A stretch of DNA of 64,000 bases from Calliphora vicina (GCF_958450345.1 NC_088780.1:167444726-167508725), one strand, 5' to 3'. Positions 1 to 11,715 are shown, counted from the stretch's first letter. The notes: generated by a model from the sequence alone, not told the origin. Numbers and translations are program-made.

Positions 1-86
1 TATGAAATTTTTTGCTTGAAAAACAATAAAAACCATTGTGAAATATTAGGACAATATGACATGATAAGAGACCTTTAGAATTGACC
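1..86. mobile_element. MITE fragment, GGTCAATTC family (right end)
   Basis: Bases 15-86 match 57083-57162, the right end of the copy at 56959-57162, and end in TTGACC. The left end lies outside the window. Confidence 0.6.
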
Positions 87-199
87 AATTATATATCAAA
101 ATGTTGGAAATTGTAGCTTCATTTCAAAAATGTTTAATATTTTTAATAATTAAAAATCCATAGAACATTTTTTAGAACTAATGAATACAGTTTTCGGGT

Positions 200-1260
200 G
201 ATTTTTTTTGAAACTAATCGATCGTAACAGTTAGTAGTCGGACGGGGCAAGATGTGGACTATAAAGCCGGTGAGGAAAAACTTCACAACCCCTTCATTCT
301 TAATAGTTCTTAACAGGTATTGTAACATGTGGCCGAGCATTATCATGATGAAATATTACGGTTTAGTGTCTGGCCGCATATTCTGGGCGTTTCTCTGCCA
401 ATGTTCGCTTCAAACGTATCAGTTGCGTTCGGTACAGGTTCCCCAGTAGTTCATAATATATATGACCCTATTGTTCCCACCAAATACATAGCATTACCTT
501 AGCCCCATAGATATTTTGCTTTGGTGTCGATTCGGCTGGTTGACCGGGATTCATATACGTTCACTTCCTTTATAGCGTTCAAGCAGCATTTCAGATATAC
601 AGACTCGTCTTTCAAGGTCTCCCAGCTTCAATTCGTATGTTACCCAATTTCCCTGCTTTTGGATGAATTCTGCTGCTTGCTAACGTTTCGAAATTGCTGA
701 TTGATAACTCCCAGTGATTTTGCAAGCTCTTTATGGAGTAATGCCTTCAATTCTTGGTCTTCAAAAATTTTTGGTAGGCCTGGGTGATCTTGGTCTCCCG
801 TGTCAAAACCGCAACTTCTGAACAGCACAAACCATATCTCACACGTTGAAACGGATGAAATACATTCACCTTAAGCTTCGGTGAGGAGCAGAGTGCAGCG
901 CAGACTAAATTTCACGACGGCGGCGGCTGACTCCAAAAATGGTCGGCGGCGGTTCAATGCCGGCTGTCAGTCGACTAAAGAATAACTACTTAAATTCTAA
1001 ATAACTAAAAATTTAAAAAGTGAAACTCGAAACCCGAAAATTTTATGAAATTACTATTGAACTTTTTTCAAAACGGCGGCTATTTTCAAGCCGAACAAAA
1101 TTTCGGTGGCGGCGGCTTGTAAAATTTATCGGCGGCTCGGCCCAGCCGGCTTACAGCCGTTCGGCGCTGGTCTCTGGTGAGGAGTCGGTGTGCTTCAGCG
1201 GTACTTTTTTCAAATTAAAGAAGTATGTATCACCCAAAAATGTACATAGGCTTTGTAAAA
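200..1260 (-). mobile_element. Mariner copy 1, decayed, carrying a nested MITE
   Basis: Minus-strand remnants of a mariner transposase with many frame breaks. GPPKIFEDQEL-like residues are read near 640-828. The antisense of the HHDNARPH catalytic region lies near 310-350. The 5' part resumes at 1185 (FELKKVPLKH) after an 8-bp-flanked insertion at 889-1176. No intact frame remains. Confidence 0.75.
889..1176. mobile_element. hAT-type MITE rich in CGGCGG, inside mariner copy 1
   Basis: Begins CAGAGTGCAGCGC and ends GCGCTGGTCTCTG, so the ends are inverted copies starting CAGAG, typical of hAT elements. It is flanked on both sides by the exact 8-bp duplication GTGAGGAG (881-888 and 1177-1184). 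The interior repeats CGGCGG and GCCGGC. There is no transposase. Confidence 0.8.
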
Positions 1261-2398
1261 TAGGTCAAACAAAAATATTTTGTTTTTGTTTAAAAAATAA
1301 ATAAATAATTTATTTTTTTTATTGTTTTATTTCAGTAAATTTATTATCAAAGTATTTAGATCGCCTATATGAAGACATAAAAATAAATTGCGTAAAATGA
1401 TTTAAGGGCTCTAAAGAAATAAGAGATTTTAAGATTAAAATTAAAGGTACCTGCTCTCAAAATTTATTACATAATTACGGTAAACAAATATGATACCTGA
1501 GATTAATGGCTGAAATAAAGCAAACTTTAAACAAAATATATTTTTAAAATAAAACAAGGCGTGATTAGACATAAAACTCATACATTTCGAATTATATTTT
1601 TACTATTTTAGTATATAAAATAAAAATTAGATAATAGGAGACTAAAACAAACATAATCAAATAATAGAAAATAACATAAATATTGAAATGAATACATGGA
1701 CTAATATTTATTTATTTAAGCACTTAATAAAACATGATTTAGCTTATTTTGTTTAAACCACAGTAGTAAACGTGAACTTAACCTAAAGAAATATTGTTAA
1801 AACAGACATTAAATTTTAATAGTTTTTTAATAAACTTTTTCTTTGTCCTTAAAAATATTTCGCAAATAAAAAACTCTATAAGAATTTAGTGTTGCCCATT
1901 AATTTGGGAATGCAAAAAAGGAAATATTAAACAATTAACCATAAAAGTGAAATTGTATCGAAAGTACTTCTTCTACCAGAAAGAGTTTAAAGTTTATTTA
2001 AAAATTATGCATAAATTAAACATAAAAGAAAAAAAGAAGCTATTAAATATTATATTTAACAGATACAAACACACAAAAAATAAACATTATCAATCGATAA
2101 AACAAAATAAAATACAAAACAAAATTTGCATGTGAAATAAAGTTGAAAGATTTTGTATGAATTTTACTATAAAAACTCTTGACCAGTGATATACATTTTA
2201 GTCACTGCTTTGGCGTGTATCAAAAAACTACCTTTAACATTTTTAGCAAAATACAAATAAAATATAAACTCTAAAATACGCGTTTATACAAATTTAAACA
2301 AACAATTTTTAGCTTCAAATCATTCATTAGAAACTAATCATTAATAAAAAAAAAATAAAACATTTAAACAAATAATTAAATAAAAGTTAAGTGCAAAT
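1261..2398. other. AT-rich upstream region of carbonic anhydrase 1
   Basis: About 1.1 kb of very AT-rich DNA with no recognisable repeat or gene. It should hold the promoter and 5' leader. TATAAA near 2263 and TCATTC near 2320 are possible core elements but too common here to call. Confidence 0.4.
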
Positions 2399-2462
2399 AT
2401 GGTGGCCGGCAACCAAACTCTTCAAAAGTTATTTCTACTATTGCCACTTGCACTAAGCAGAG
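2399..2462 (+). CDS. Carbonic anhydrase 1, exon 1 (signal peptide)
   Basis: Begins ATGGTGGCCGGC and encodes 21 residues plus one base. It ends at a GTAATA donor. The 64-nt length equals exon 1 of the paralogue at 17589, which supports both start codons. Too short to stand out as an open frame by itself. Confidence 0.8.
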
Positions 2463-5400
2463 GTAATAAAATATTTAAAAAACCTTATTTTTTTGTAAAA
2501 AAAAAATAATTAAATTAACAATTAAAAAAAATTTATATAAAAATAGTTAAAATTAATACTTTTTAAGCCACATTTAATTATTTAATTGTTTTGTTTGCAA
2601 AAAAAAAAATATTTGTGGTTTCAAATAACTTACTGTTTAATTTTGCATTATTTGAAATTTAAAAAATAAAGTTCTTGTTTTGCAAAGAAAAATAAACAAT
2701 TGAACATTCTTGCCAAAAGTTTTTTGTTTAGGTTTTTCTTTGTAAGTTTAGAGATTTTATAATAATGTTTTCAGCTACAAAATAATCAAAAAAATTATAT
2801 ATAATCGTTAAGTTTATTAAGATAGGTTATAGTCCTGATCTAGTACTTCATCAACCTAGTATTTGAAATTTTGAAAATAATTCCAAAATCTACCATCAGT
2901 GTCAAAAAAAAAAAAAATTATTTTATTGTGACTTCGCGTTCTCAGCAAATTTTAATAACACAGTGATTTCGAAATCAATTTAATATTTTTAAAAATTCAT
3001 GAAAAAGGAAATTTTTGGGCCTTATATGTCATTTTGAAGGGTACATAGCTGTCATTTATGCTCACTTAGTTATTGAACATTACAGTGTAAACAACAAAGT
3101 TTTTTCTTCATCTAAAATGTTGAATTTTGTATCAACAAAGCGTCATATGCGGGAAGTTTTGCGTTACTTCTTTAATTTGAAAAAAGTGCCTCTGAAGCAC
3201 AACGATTGCTCTCTAAAGCGTATGCTGAATGTGTTCCATCGTTTTCAACGTACGAGAGATGGTCTGTTCTGTTCAGAAGTGGTTATTTTGACATGGAAGA
3301 CAAAGATTGCCCAGGCCAGCCCAAAAAGTTTGAAGACCAAGAATTGGAGGAATTACTCCATGAAGTTTGTTGTAAAACTCAACAAGTACTTGCAAAATTG
3401 TTGGGAGATACTCAAGCAGCAATTTCCAAAAAAAGTTTGCGAGCAGCAGGCTTCATTCAAAAGCAGGGAAAAATTATTTTCTTTTATAGCGTTCAAACAT
3501 AATTTGGGACATGCGAAACCGTCTTCCAAGGTCTCTCGGGTTCAATTGGGATACCATACGAACGATTTTGCATGTCCCAAATGATATTTGAACGCTACAC
3601 AGAGAAAACAGATTCGTGATAGCAACCGAATTTGTACCGTAGTGACCGAATTTTACAGTTGTGGCTACAACATTTTAAAAGGGTAACAAAAGTTTGGTTG
3701 CTTTATCCGAAATTCTTCTTTGTTAACTGACTTTCTGTTAATAGAACCGAAAAATTCTATGTTTGCAACCAAATCATTCGATTAACAACAAATTCGGTTG
3801 CTATCAAATCTGTTTTCTCTGTGTACGCACGCAAACTTTTTTTGGAAATTGCTGCTTGAGTATCTCCTAACGATTTTGCAAGTACTTGTTGAGTTTAACA
3901 GCAGAGAGAACTTGAAAGATAATTGTGTATGTCTGAAATGAAAATAAAAGAAAATCAAGTTTGCACCGAATAATTACTTGCAATGAAAAATGGATACATT
4001 ACAATAACCCGAAACATAAGTGATCGTATGTGAACCAGGTCGAACAGCCGAATAGACATCAAAACCAAATATTCATGGCGTTAAGGTAATTCTCTGAATT
4101 TGGTGGCGTTTGCCGAAAATCGCCCAAAATATGCGGCAAGATATGAAACCGTATTTAAAATAAAGTGGTTGGGAAGTTTTGCCTCACCCGCTTTATAGTC
4201 CAGACCCATGGTAGGCGTTCATATTGTTCAGGTTACGATGATTTTCGTCAAACAACCCGAATGTGAACAAAAGAGCGTAATAGAGCGTAAAAATACACAC
4301 AATTCATTCAGTTTCTTGATGTTGTTGTGGATATTTTATTTTTTACCCAAAAGAGCACACAAATTAAATGACTCTTTTTGCCTACCAATGGTCCAGACCG
4401 AGCCACATCCGACTAATATTTGTTTCGATCGATGCAGAACGTTCTCTAATAGTATCCGAAATTGGCTTGATTCGTTCTAGGCCTCAAAAGATGATCAGTT
4501 CTTTTGGATCGGAAACCATATGTTGCCATAAAGATTTTTTCCCACGATTATTCGAATAAAAATTATTCGAATACAAAAATTTTTTATTCATAAGAATAAA
4601 ATTTTTACAGTTTTGAATAAAAAATTATTCGATCAATAATTGTCGAATAATCGTTTAGTCGAAGCTAAAATTAAAAAAAAAAAAATTATAAAAAATTTTA
4701 TTCTTACGAATAAAAATATTTTTTTCCACGATTATTCGAATGACAGCCCTGCATCTCCATTTCTTTTGCAATGTAATTTAATGTAATAAAATAGTAAATT
4801 AATTAGAAACTAATTAATAAATGTGTTAATTTATCTTGCCAACACAGTTATTATACGCTATTATATAATTATTAATTGGTTTGTTGTCAAATTTAACATA
4901 ATTAAAACATTTAATTAAAATTTATTAAATATTAATGATAATTTACTAAATTTAAACATATTTAGCAATGAAAGGAAATTGTAACAATTTGTTATGTTTT
5001 GGTTTTTAGGTCCAGATTGGTCTTATGAAAATCCCCAAAGCTGGGGTATTGAGTCACCTCAGTGCAATGGCAACAGACAGTCTCCCATACATATTAGAAG
5101 TACAACGGTGAGTTTTATTATTTATTTTGTTTTTATTATGAATAAAATTTATACATATTTGAATATTTAATTATGTTCGGGGTTAAATAAATAAAGTTTT
5201 TGAAGATGCTGCAAGCAAAATATATGTTAATGGCACCGGTTACTCGACGGATTGACTGACTAACTGACTCATTAATAAAAAAAAAACGTTTGATTAAAAA
5301 AGCAAAAGTGATTTCGATCTGCCAAAAAGTTTTATTTTTAACTAATTTAAACAAAATGCTTTTAGCTGTTTAATAACACGTTTTTGCATAATAGAGAAGA

Positions 5401-8400
5401 AAAAACTAAATAAAACATGACATATTTGGAAAACTAAACCAATACGAGGCCTAGTCTTAAAGTTTATGGTGTTTGGTGTTTGAAGAGTTCATTAAACCGT
5501 TTAATTTATACAGTTTTATTTTGGCAAATCTTAAATCATTTAAATTTCAAGGACATATTTGTTGTATATTTAAATTTGATTAGAAATTGTTTTATAATAT
5601 GAATAGCTATAAGTAAATAGTTTGGAAAAATTAAAATTTATTTTAATGTATTTTTCTTTATAACTTTTACGCAAACACAACTTTCCTTAATCGTCTCCTA
5701 GTTTTTTTTTTTTAAAAACTATTTTAATTCTATTTTAATATACAATAGCAGAACATGCCTGTTTGAAACTATCTTAAACAAAAACATTCATACATATATG
5801 CTTCCTAGCAACTCAATTTTATTTGCTTCTAATTATGCATATATAGTAGGTAGTTTTGCAAATTCTTCCAAATTTTCCATAAACCAAATACTGGTAGGTC
5901 TAGTAAACTTAAAACTACAATAATTAAAATTCAAAAATACTTGTTTATTAACTAAATTAATTATAATTTTAAGATTTAATTTTAACATAAAAAAGAAAGT
6001 ATTGTCACAATAAGATACCCTACAAACAGTTCTATAAATATTAAATTAACTAGTAATTATGCTCACTTATTTCTTATGTTTAGAACACTCCTTTTTGACT
6101 TAAATTCAGTCGCAAAAATACAGTTTTATTTTATCTTTTTATTTAAAGGTAAATTTATTATTTATCAATATTTGGCTTTAAATTTAGGAAGGAAACAAAC
6201 ATTTTACTCAAAGCATTGGACCTTCTATTATTGGAAATAAATGTGTCAGAATCTAAAAGACCTGTAGCTGAAACAAAAAGTCGACTTTTCGACTTTTTCC
6301 GTTTTTTAAAAAGTCGACTTTTCGAACTTTCGACTTTTGGTAGTTTATGAAAAGCCGACTTTTTGACTTTTTTGGACTATTTTCGACTTTCTGACTATTT
6401 TTGACATTTTACCATTTCTTGTAAAAATTACATGGTTTCTACATTTATTGATGCGCCTTTTGTAAAGTTTAGCAATAAAAATGAAATTTATCAAGGCGAT
6501 AATAGTTAGAATATTGTTGTAAGAATTTTGTGTAGAAAAAAGCTTTATTTTATAAACATTTATTTATTTACTTATATTAGCATACACTACAAAAAATGCA
6601 AGTGCAATATTTTTTTTAACAATCTAAAAAGTCGACTTTTTTCGACTTTTATCGACTATTCGACTTTTATCGACTTTTGAGATAACATTGTTCGACTTTT
6701 TTCCGAACAAAAAGTCGATTTCGACTTTTTTCAGGAAATAGTCGATTGTTCGAACAATCGACTTATAGAACCCTACTAACTCCACAAAATAAAAATTATA
6801 GTAAATTAGTGATGTTTGAAAAATTGATTTAAAAAATTTATGAAAATGATAAAACGGAAAAAAATGGTTGTAGCCACTCCTCATAAGTTAAAATAAATAA
6901 TAGAAGAACAAAATAATTTTTTCCAAAAGTTCACAACTGATTAGATAGTAATATAACAAAATTGAGAAATTTCGAAAAAAGGAGTTAGGCTTTTTAGCTT
7001 TTGAGACATCCAAATAGTATTCGGACGGGGCATAGTCTGGAATATAAAGCGGGTGAGGCAAAACTTCAAAATCACTTCATTCTAAATACTTTTTAACAGG
7101 TATCAGGCCAAGCGTTCTCATAATGAAATATTTCGGTTTCATGTCTGGCCGCATATTCTGGGCATTTTTCGGTCAATACTAGCTTTAAACGAATCAGTTG
7201 CGTTCGGTACAGGTTCTCGGTGATAGATTGGTCAGATTTCATAAGCTCATAATAAATAGAACCCTTTTACTCCCACCAAATATATATGGCGCCATGGATA
7301 TTTGGCTTTGTTGTTGATTCGGCTGGTTTGCCGGGCTACACATACGATCTCTTTCGCTTCGGGTTATAGTAATGGATCCATTTTTCATCGCATGTAATGA
7401 TTCGGTGCAAAAATGATTATCATTAATAGCATTCAATCATCATTTCGGACATGGTAAATCGTGTTAATCGTGTAAGGTCTCTCGACTTCAATTCGTATGA
7501 TACACAATTTCCCTACTTTAGAAAGAATCCTTTCAAACGTTTTGAAACATCCGATTGAGTAGCTCCCAATGATTTTGTAAGCTCTTGTTGAGTTTTACAA
7601 TAGAGTTCGTGAAGTAATGTCTCCAATTCTTGGTCTTCAAACTTTTTTGGCTGGCCTAGGCGATCTTTGTCTTCTATATCAAAATCACCACTTCTGAACC
7701 GCACAAATTAAAATCGATGGAAAGCATCCACCATAAGCTTTGGTGAGCAATTGCTGTGCTTCAGCGGCACTTTTTTTTAAAGTTAAAGAAGTAAAGCAAA
7801 ACTTCCTACATATGACGCTATGTTGGTACAAAATTCAATAACTGAGTGACAGATATGTAGCCTTCGAATATTATATAAGTTATTAAAAACAAAAACCACG
7901 TTCAGAAGATACTTCATCTATTGTGAATCTGGCATTTGTAAGTCATACACGCAATAAAAAATATGAACTTTGAGACAACATAAAAACTAAACTGAATTTC
8001 GAAATTCTGGAGAACTATACATTTTGTATGGCCATGGCAAATATGTATACCAAATATTATCGAATTCAGAAGTGTAAAGGTTTAAAAATTTATTTTTTTG
8101 ATAGAAATTTTTCTTTTCGTCCCTTTATCTATCGTTGATCATATATTAACGCTTCGTAACTGGCAATTAAACTTGAGTTAATCATGAGCTAACAACTTCT
8201 CTATCATACTTTGGCAACCTTAGAGCTAGTTTTTTGTATAAAGATAATCTATAATCGTTGTTTAACCCTAGCTTAAGCTAAAATTTTAGTTTTTCACTTA
8301 TTATTCAACATTCGTTGTTTAAACCTAAAATAAGCTAAAATTTGAGTTTTTCATTTATTATTTAATTAGTTGACAATCTAGTAGATAAACGAAGAAGCAT

Positions 8401-10555
8401 AATTGGCCAGTTAATTTTTTAAGGTATTGCTATATTTATATGAAACAAATTAAGGAATGCAGATGTGATTTAACTGAAAAGTTTGGTAATGCTAACAAAA
8501 TTGACAGTTTATAATCCAGATCATAACACAATCATTGGTTAAAACCCGCTTAAATTTAGTTTCGCGTTTAACTTAACAGCATGTTATGCAGCGTTTAACT
8601 AACAAGCAAAAAACAAGATCTGAATCTAACAAGTAAAAAACTTGAACTTAATCTAGTTAAGTATTGTTCAGTTGCGAAAATTCAGCGGAAAATTATGTTT
8701 ATAGGTGCTAAAAACCTAGATTTGATTAATTAAATTTAAAGCATTGGTTTTTAATTTACTAATTGAAAATCACCTTTAATATGTATTCATATTTATAACT
8801 TAAGTGTAAAACTTCAAAATAACATTAACCTTAAACCTCAAAATTTTATGTATTTTCCGCAAACGTAATTACAAATATTTATATGTCACACAAGAGAAAA
8901 ATATTTACACAATTACATTTGTAAACATTAAATTGGTGTAAATTATTGTAGTTTAAGTAAAAGTTAAGCTAAAAATAACATAAATCTTTGAGCAATTTAT
9001 GGAAGGTTAAAAGATAAAAACAATTATGTATTTTGTGACCCAAGTGACAGGGGTTAACAATTTTCCAGTGTAATATTATGCAGGGTTTGGTTTAATTGCC
9101 TTAAATTTTATTTTCTTTTGGATTTTATAGCTAAAACGACTAAAAACAGCAATAATTGTTATTCGTTTAATCAGAACTTATATGAAAAACATATGTACAT
9201 ACATATGTCAATTTGTCAATTCACAAGGTCTCCTATCATGTCATATAATAATGTCCTATTATTTCACAATGGTTTAAAGATGTTGTTATTGCCTTTCAAG
9301 CAAAAAATTTCCTAAAATAATGTATGCTATGTGCAGACACCTGCGCCGAACGCCTAAGAGTAGGTTAAGCTGAGACGCCGATTCGAGAAATATTAGGACA
9401 TTATGACAATAAGACATGACCTTGTGATTTGATCAAATAAATTTTCAATCTTTTATACATATGAAAGTGCTTGCAATCTAATTCTGTAACACTTTTAAAA
9501 AATGACAGCAATTTTCACGCTTTTTAATAAACATAAATTTAATATTTTCCCCTCTTTACACATTTATAAACTTTACAATTACACTTATTATTTATTATTC
9601 AATTATAAATATTATTAATAGATTTAAATTACAATATATTAAGTACTATACAACAAATTTAATAATGTTTAATAACAAACAAAACACGCATTTGTTTCGT
9701 TTAGAGTTATATTCTACCCATACCTCCAATAAAATTCGGCAATTATGACATTGCGCTGGCTGGCAATTTGAATTTAACTAACAATGGTCATTCAGGTGGG
9801 TACCGTGTGCTCTAAATAATTGTTTAAATCAATTAAATAAATCAAATAAATATTTTTCAATTCACAGTTGAGTTTGCTGTGCCGTTAACAACTAATGGCC
9901 AACGTCCCTTTATTAGTGGTGGCCTTCTGAGAAATAAATATGAAGCGGAAGCAGTTCATTTTCATTGGGGCTCGGCTGGCTCTAAAGGTTCGGAACATGT
10001 TATTGACAATCGTCGTTTTGATGTGGAAATGCATATTGTACACCGAAATGTAAGATATTCCACGGTAGAAGAAGCGGCCCGCAATAGAGATGGCTTGGCA
10101 GTTTTGGGCGTTATGTTTAAAATAGTCAATGTAAGTAAAAATAGTAACTTTAATTAAACTGTGATCACAACAACTAAACTATTTTTCTTTTTATTTGTTT
10201 TTAGGTACCTGATCGTATTTATCCCGGCTTATATAGAATCTTTAATCAATTGCCAGCCATAGTGAATTATCAATCATTTACTAGTGTCGTTGGTCGTGTG
10301 TCTTTGGGTCAAATGTTGGGTGATTTGAATACTAAACAATTCTTTAGTTACAGCGGTTCTTTGACTACACCCAATTGTGCTGAAGCTGTCACCTGGCATG
10401 TTTTCCCCGGAGCATTGCCTATTGCCCAAGAACAGATACGTAAATTCTGGTCCCTTTTGGATGTCAATGGCAATGTTGTGATCAACAACTACAGACCACT
10501 ACAAAATCGTAACAGACGTCCAGTATTTTATCGTATCGCTGGCAGAAGTGGTTAA
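2399..10555 (+). CDS. Secreted alpha-carbonic anhydrase, gene 1 (five exons)
   Basis: Joined exons 2399-2462, 5010-5107, 9705-9795, 9868-10130 and 10205-10555 give an 867-nt frame (288 aa), usual for insect alpha-carbonic anhydrases, which interconvert CO2 and bicarbonate with a zinc-bound hydroxide. The hydrophobic start (KLFLLLPLAL, residues 10-19) looks like a signal peptide, so it should act outside the cell. Seen: QSPI (45-48), NNGH (80-83) with the proton-shuttle His83, HFHWG with zinc ligands His115 and His117, the family signature SEH to EMHIVH (126-143) with third ligand His140, and the gate Thr226 in LTTP. Cys40 and Cys230 sit where extracellular vertebrate enzymes form a disulfide. 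The residue after the TTP is Asn229 instead of the usual Pro. Every intron has GT-AG ends and the frame is kept at all four joins. Introns are 2547, 4597, 72 and 74 bp. A paralogue follows at 17589-26294. Start chosen because it begins the only signal-peptide-like exon that joins in frame. All catalytic residues are present, so an active enzyme is expected. Confidence 0.92.
3598..3823. mobile_element. CACAGAG MITE inside mariner copy 2
   Basis: Starts CACAGAGAAAACAGATTCG and ends in the inverse CTGTTTTCTCTGTG, flanked by TA on both sides. Second near-intact copy of the family whose best copy is 23465-23711. Confidence 0.8.
4207..4390. mobile_element. CATGGTAGGC MITE inside mariner copy 2
   Basis: Begins CATGGTAGGC and ends GCCTACCAATG. 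It is flanked by the 9-bp direct repeat GTCCAGACC (4198-4206, 4391-4399), which is part of the mariner target. A second copy at 61667-61850 has its own flanking GTCTAAACC. Confidence 0.75.
4548..4755. mobile_element. MITE-like element of reiterated ATTCGAAT motifs
   Basis: Contains many copies of TTATTCGAATAA-like words and ends ATTCGAATGACAGCCCTG. Read inverted, CAGGGCTGTCATTCG resembles a hAT-type end. The left end is not recognisable, so it may be truncated. Confidence 0.45.
5010..5107 (+). CDS. Carbonic anhydrase 1, exon 2
   Basis: Lies between a GGTTTTTAG acceptor and a GTGAGT donor. It encodes the N-terminal WSYENP...W segment, Cys40 and QSPI, all landmarks of the family. Confidence 0.88.
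5108..6239. other. First part of carbonic anhydrase 1 intron 2
   Basis: AT-rich intron DNA in which I recognise no repeat family, RNA or coding frame. Confidence 0.5.
6262..6775. repeat. Cluster of reiterated GTCGAC motifs
   Basis: Many copies of AAAGTCGACTTTT-like words occur in two clusters (6280-6415 and 6626-6765). The right edge reads TCGACTTATAGAACCCTA, i.e. an inverted TAGGGTTCTATAAGTCGA. Probably one non-autonomous element with a reiterated interior; no target duplication was identified. Confidence 0.5.
7010..7885 (-). mobile_element. Mariner copy 3, decayed
   Basis: The minus strand reads RSGDFDIEDKDRLGQPKKFE then TQQELTKSLGATQSDVSKRL at 7513-7704, the helix-turn-helix region of mariner transposase. 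The middle and 3' parts continue to about 7013 with breaks. The inverted terminal region CGAAGGCTACATATCTGTCA is near 7847-7866. Confidence 0.75.
7950..8095 (+). repeat. Dispersed repeat R1, copy 1
   Basis: This stretch recurs inverted at 46780-46935, sharing GAATTTCGAAATTCTGGAGA and ATACCAAATAT. Preceding bases 7876-7975 also resemble 50955-51035. Probably a transposon fragment of unknown class. Confidence 0.55.
8257..8368 (+). repeat. Tandem duplication of about 57 bp
   Basis: Two adjacent units beginning CGTTGTTTAA and containing AAGCTAAAATTT and GAGTTTTTCA or TAGTTTTTCA. Confidence 0.6.
8433..8982 (+). repeat. Duplicated block, copy A (carbonic anhydrase 1 intron 2)
   Basis: About 550 bp sharing long collinear identity with 11720-12240, for example AATTGACAGTTTATAA, ACACAATCATTGGTTAAA and ATTATGTTTATAGGTGCTAA. 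Direct orientation. The copies bracket exons 3-5. Confidence 0.8.
9213..9436. mobile_element. MITE, GGTCAATTC family
   Basis: The ends are inverted: TCACAAGGTCTCCTATCATG on the left and TAAGACATGACCTTGTGA on the right. Internal sequence TAATGTATGCTATG and GCGCCGAACGCC matches the copy at 56959-57162 in inverse. Lies in carbonic anhydrase 1 intron 2, about 270 bp before exon 3. Confidence 0.65.
9705..9795 (+). CDS. Carbonic anhydrase 1, exon 3
   Basis: Follows TTTCGTTTAG and ends at a GTGGGT donor. It ends in NNGHS, which carries the proton-shuttle His83. Its 91-nt length matches the paralogue. Confidence 0.88.
9868..10130 (+). CDS. Carbonic anhydrase 1, exon 4 (zinc site)
   Basis: Follows TTCACAG and ends at GTAAGT. 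It encodes all three zinc-binding histidines (115, 117, 140) and Glu127. Its 263-nt length is identical to exon 4 of the paralogue. Confidence 0.93.
10205..10555 (+). CDS. Carbonic anhydrase 1, exon 5 (last)
   Basis: Follows TTTTTAG and ends at the TAA stop. It carries LTTPNC and the C-terminal PLQNRNRRPV strand. The paralogue has this part in two exons; here it is uninterrupted. Confidence 0.92.
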   Translation, partial: VPDRIYPGLYRIFNQLPAIVNYQSFTSVVGRVSLGQMLGDLNTKQFFSYSGSLTTPNCAEAVTWHVFPGALPIAQEQIRKFWSLLDVNGNVVINNYRPLQNRNRRPVFYRIAGRSG

Positions 10556-10718
10556 GTTATAAAAACCTGCTAAACATAAATTACTTTTAACTCATTCATT
10601 TTATTAGTTATTAAGTTTAAATCATTAATTTCCATATTTATGTTATTTATCATGTTGATCATGATTTAGTTAATAATTTAATAAATTATTTATGTATATT
10701 CGTATATTATTCCATTAA

Positions 10719-10757
10719 AATAAATTGAATTATTATTATTATTATAATTATAATAAA
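10719..10757 (+). promoter_or_regulatory. Candidate poly(A) signals of carbonic anhydrase 1
   Basis: AATAAA at 10719-10724 and again at 10752-10757, about 165 and 200 bases after the stop codon. In such AT-rich DNA this hexamer is frequent, so the exact cleavage site is unknown. Confidence 0.45.
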
Positions 10758-11149
10758 CTAAATATTAAAGTGATCTGTTTTATTTCCCAATAATTTGTTT
10801 AAAACTATTTGCACGATATAATTATCTGAAATCACGATTTTTTTATAAAACCTTAACAAATATAGTTTTTAGAAAAATATACATATGTGTATTTATTTTT
10901 GAATTCAAATAAAACGGCAATTATTCTAACCTATCTATTGTTAAAGTGCAGTCAATGTTTTAGAAACAGTATAGAAAATAAATTAAATCTAAAGAAATGT
11001 TTAAGAAATTATGGTGAATTATGGTACAATTTGGTTAATTTTCATATTAAAATTAAATTTTATAATGTGTTGTAAGTATTTTAATGTAATTAAACATTAT
11101 TTAAGAACAATATAAAGTGCTCATATCAAGGCGGAATGAATTCAGGTGA

Positions 11150-11715
11150 CTGCGGGCAAATTTATATTCGGACGGTGCAAGGTCTGGACTATAAGGCTTC
11201 CCAACCACTTCATTCGAAATAGTTTTCAACATTTATTGCATAATGTGGCCGAGAGTTGTCATGATGGAATATTACGTTTTCATGTCTGGCCGCATACTCT
11301 GGGCGTTTTCCGGCAAATGCTCGCTTCAAACGAATCAGTTTCGTTCTGCAGCTTATAATATAAGCTGGCTTTGGTGTCGATTCGTCGGGCTTCATCTACG
11401 ATCTCTTACGCTTCGGGATATTGCAATGGATCCATTTTTCATCGCATGCAATGATTTGGTGCAAAAATGATTTTCTTTTATAGCTTTCAAGCATCATTTC
11501 GGACATTCAAAATCGTCTTTCAAGGTGTCTCGTCTTCAATTCATATGGTACCCAATTTCCCTGCTTTTGGATGAATCCTGCTGCTTGTAAATGTTTTGAA
11601 AATGCTAACTGAGTAGCTCCCAATGATTTTGCAGAGCTCTTATGAGTTTTACAACAAACTTCATGTAGTACGCTTCCAATTCTTGGTCTTCAAATTTGTT
11701 TGGCTGGCCCGGGTA
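11150..11715 (-). mobile_element. Mariner copy 4, decayed
   Basis: The minus-strand frame at 11210-11395 reads RLKRAFAGKRPEYAARHENV then IFHHDNSRPH, the catalytic Asp region of mariner. The N-terminal part (FEDQEL antisense) extends to about 11700. It lies directly before duplicated block copy B. Confidence 0.75.

Larger units (their letters stand above)
3030..4545 (+). mobile_element. Mariner copy 2, rearranged and foldback, with two nested MITEs
   Basis: A plus-strand mariner remnant. The 5' end reads HMREVLRYFFNLKKVPLKH at 3142-3200, then RSGYFDMEDKDCPGQPKKFE in another frame at 3206-3502. The middle (PKYAARYETV) is near 4110-4155, and the C-terminal part (PTNICFD to NWLDSF) is at 4395-4480. 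Parts of the N-terminal region recur inverted at 3563-3596 and 3828-3895. MITEs lie at 3598-3823 and 4207-4390. Coding capacity is destroyed. Confidence 0.75.

Noticed and set aside
143..449. Overlapping plus and minus open frames of about 65 codons
   Set aside because: They are out-of-frame readings of mariner copy 1, not genes.
1020..1304. 94-codon plus frame with RRLVKFIGGSAQPAYSRS
   Set aside because: It spans the CGGCGG MITE and the mariner antisense; the composition comes from the repeat.
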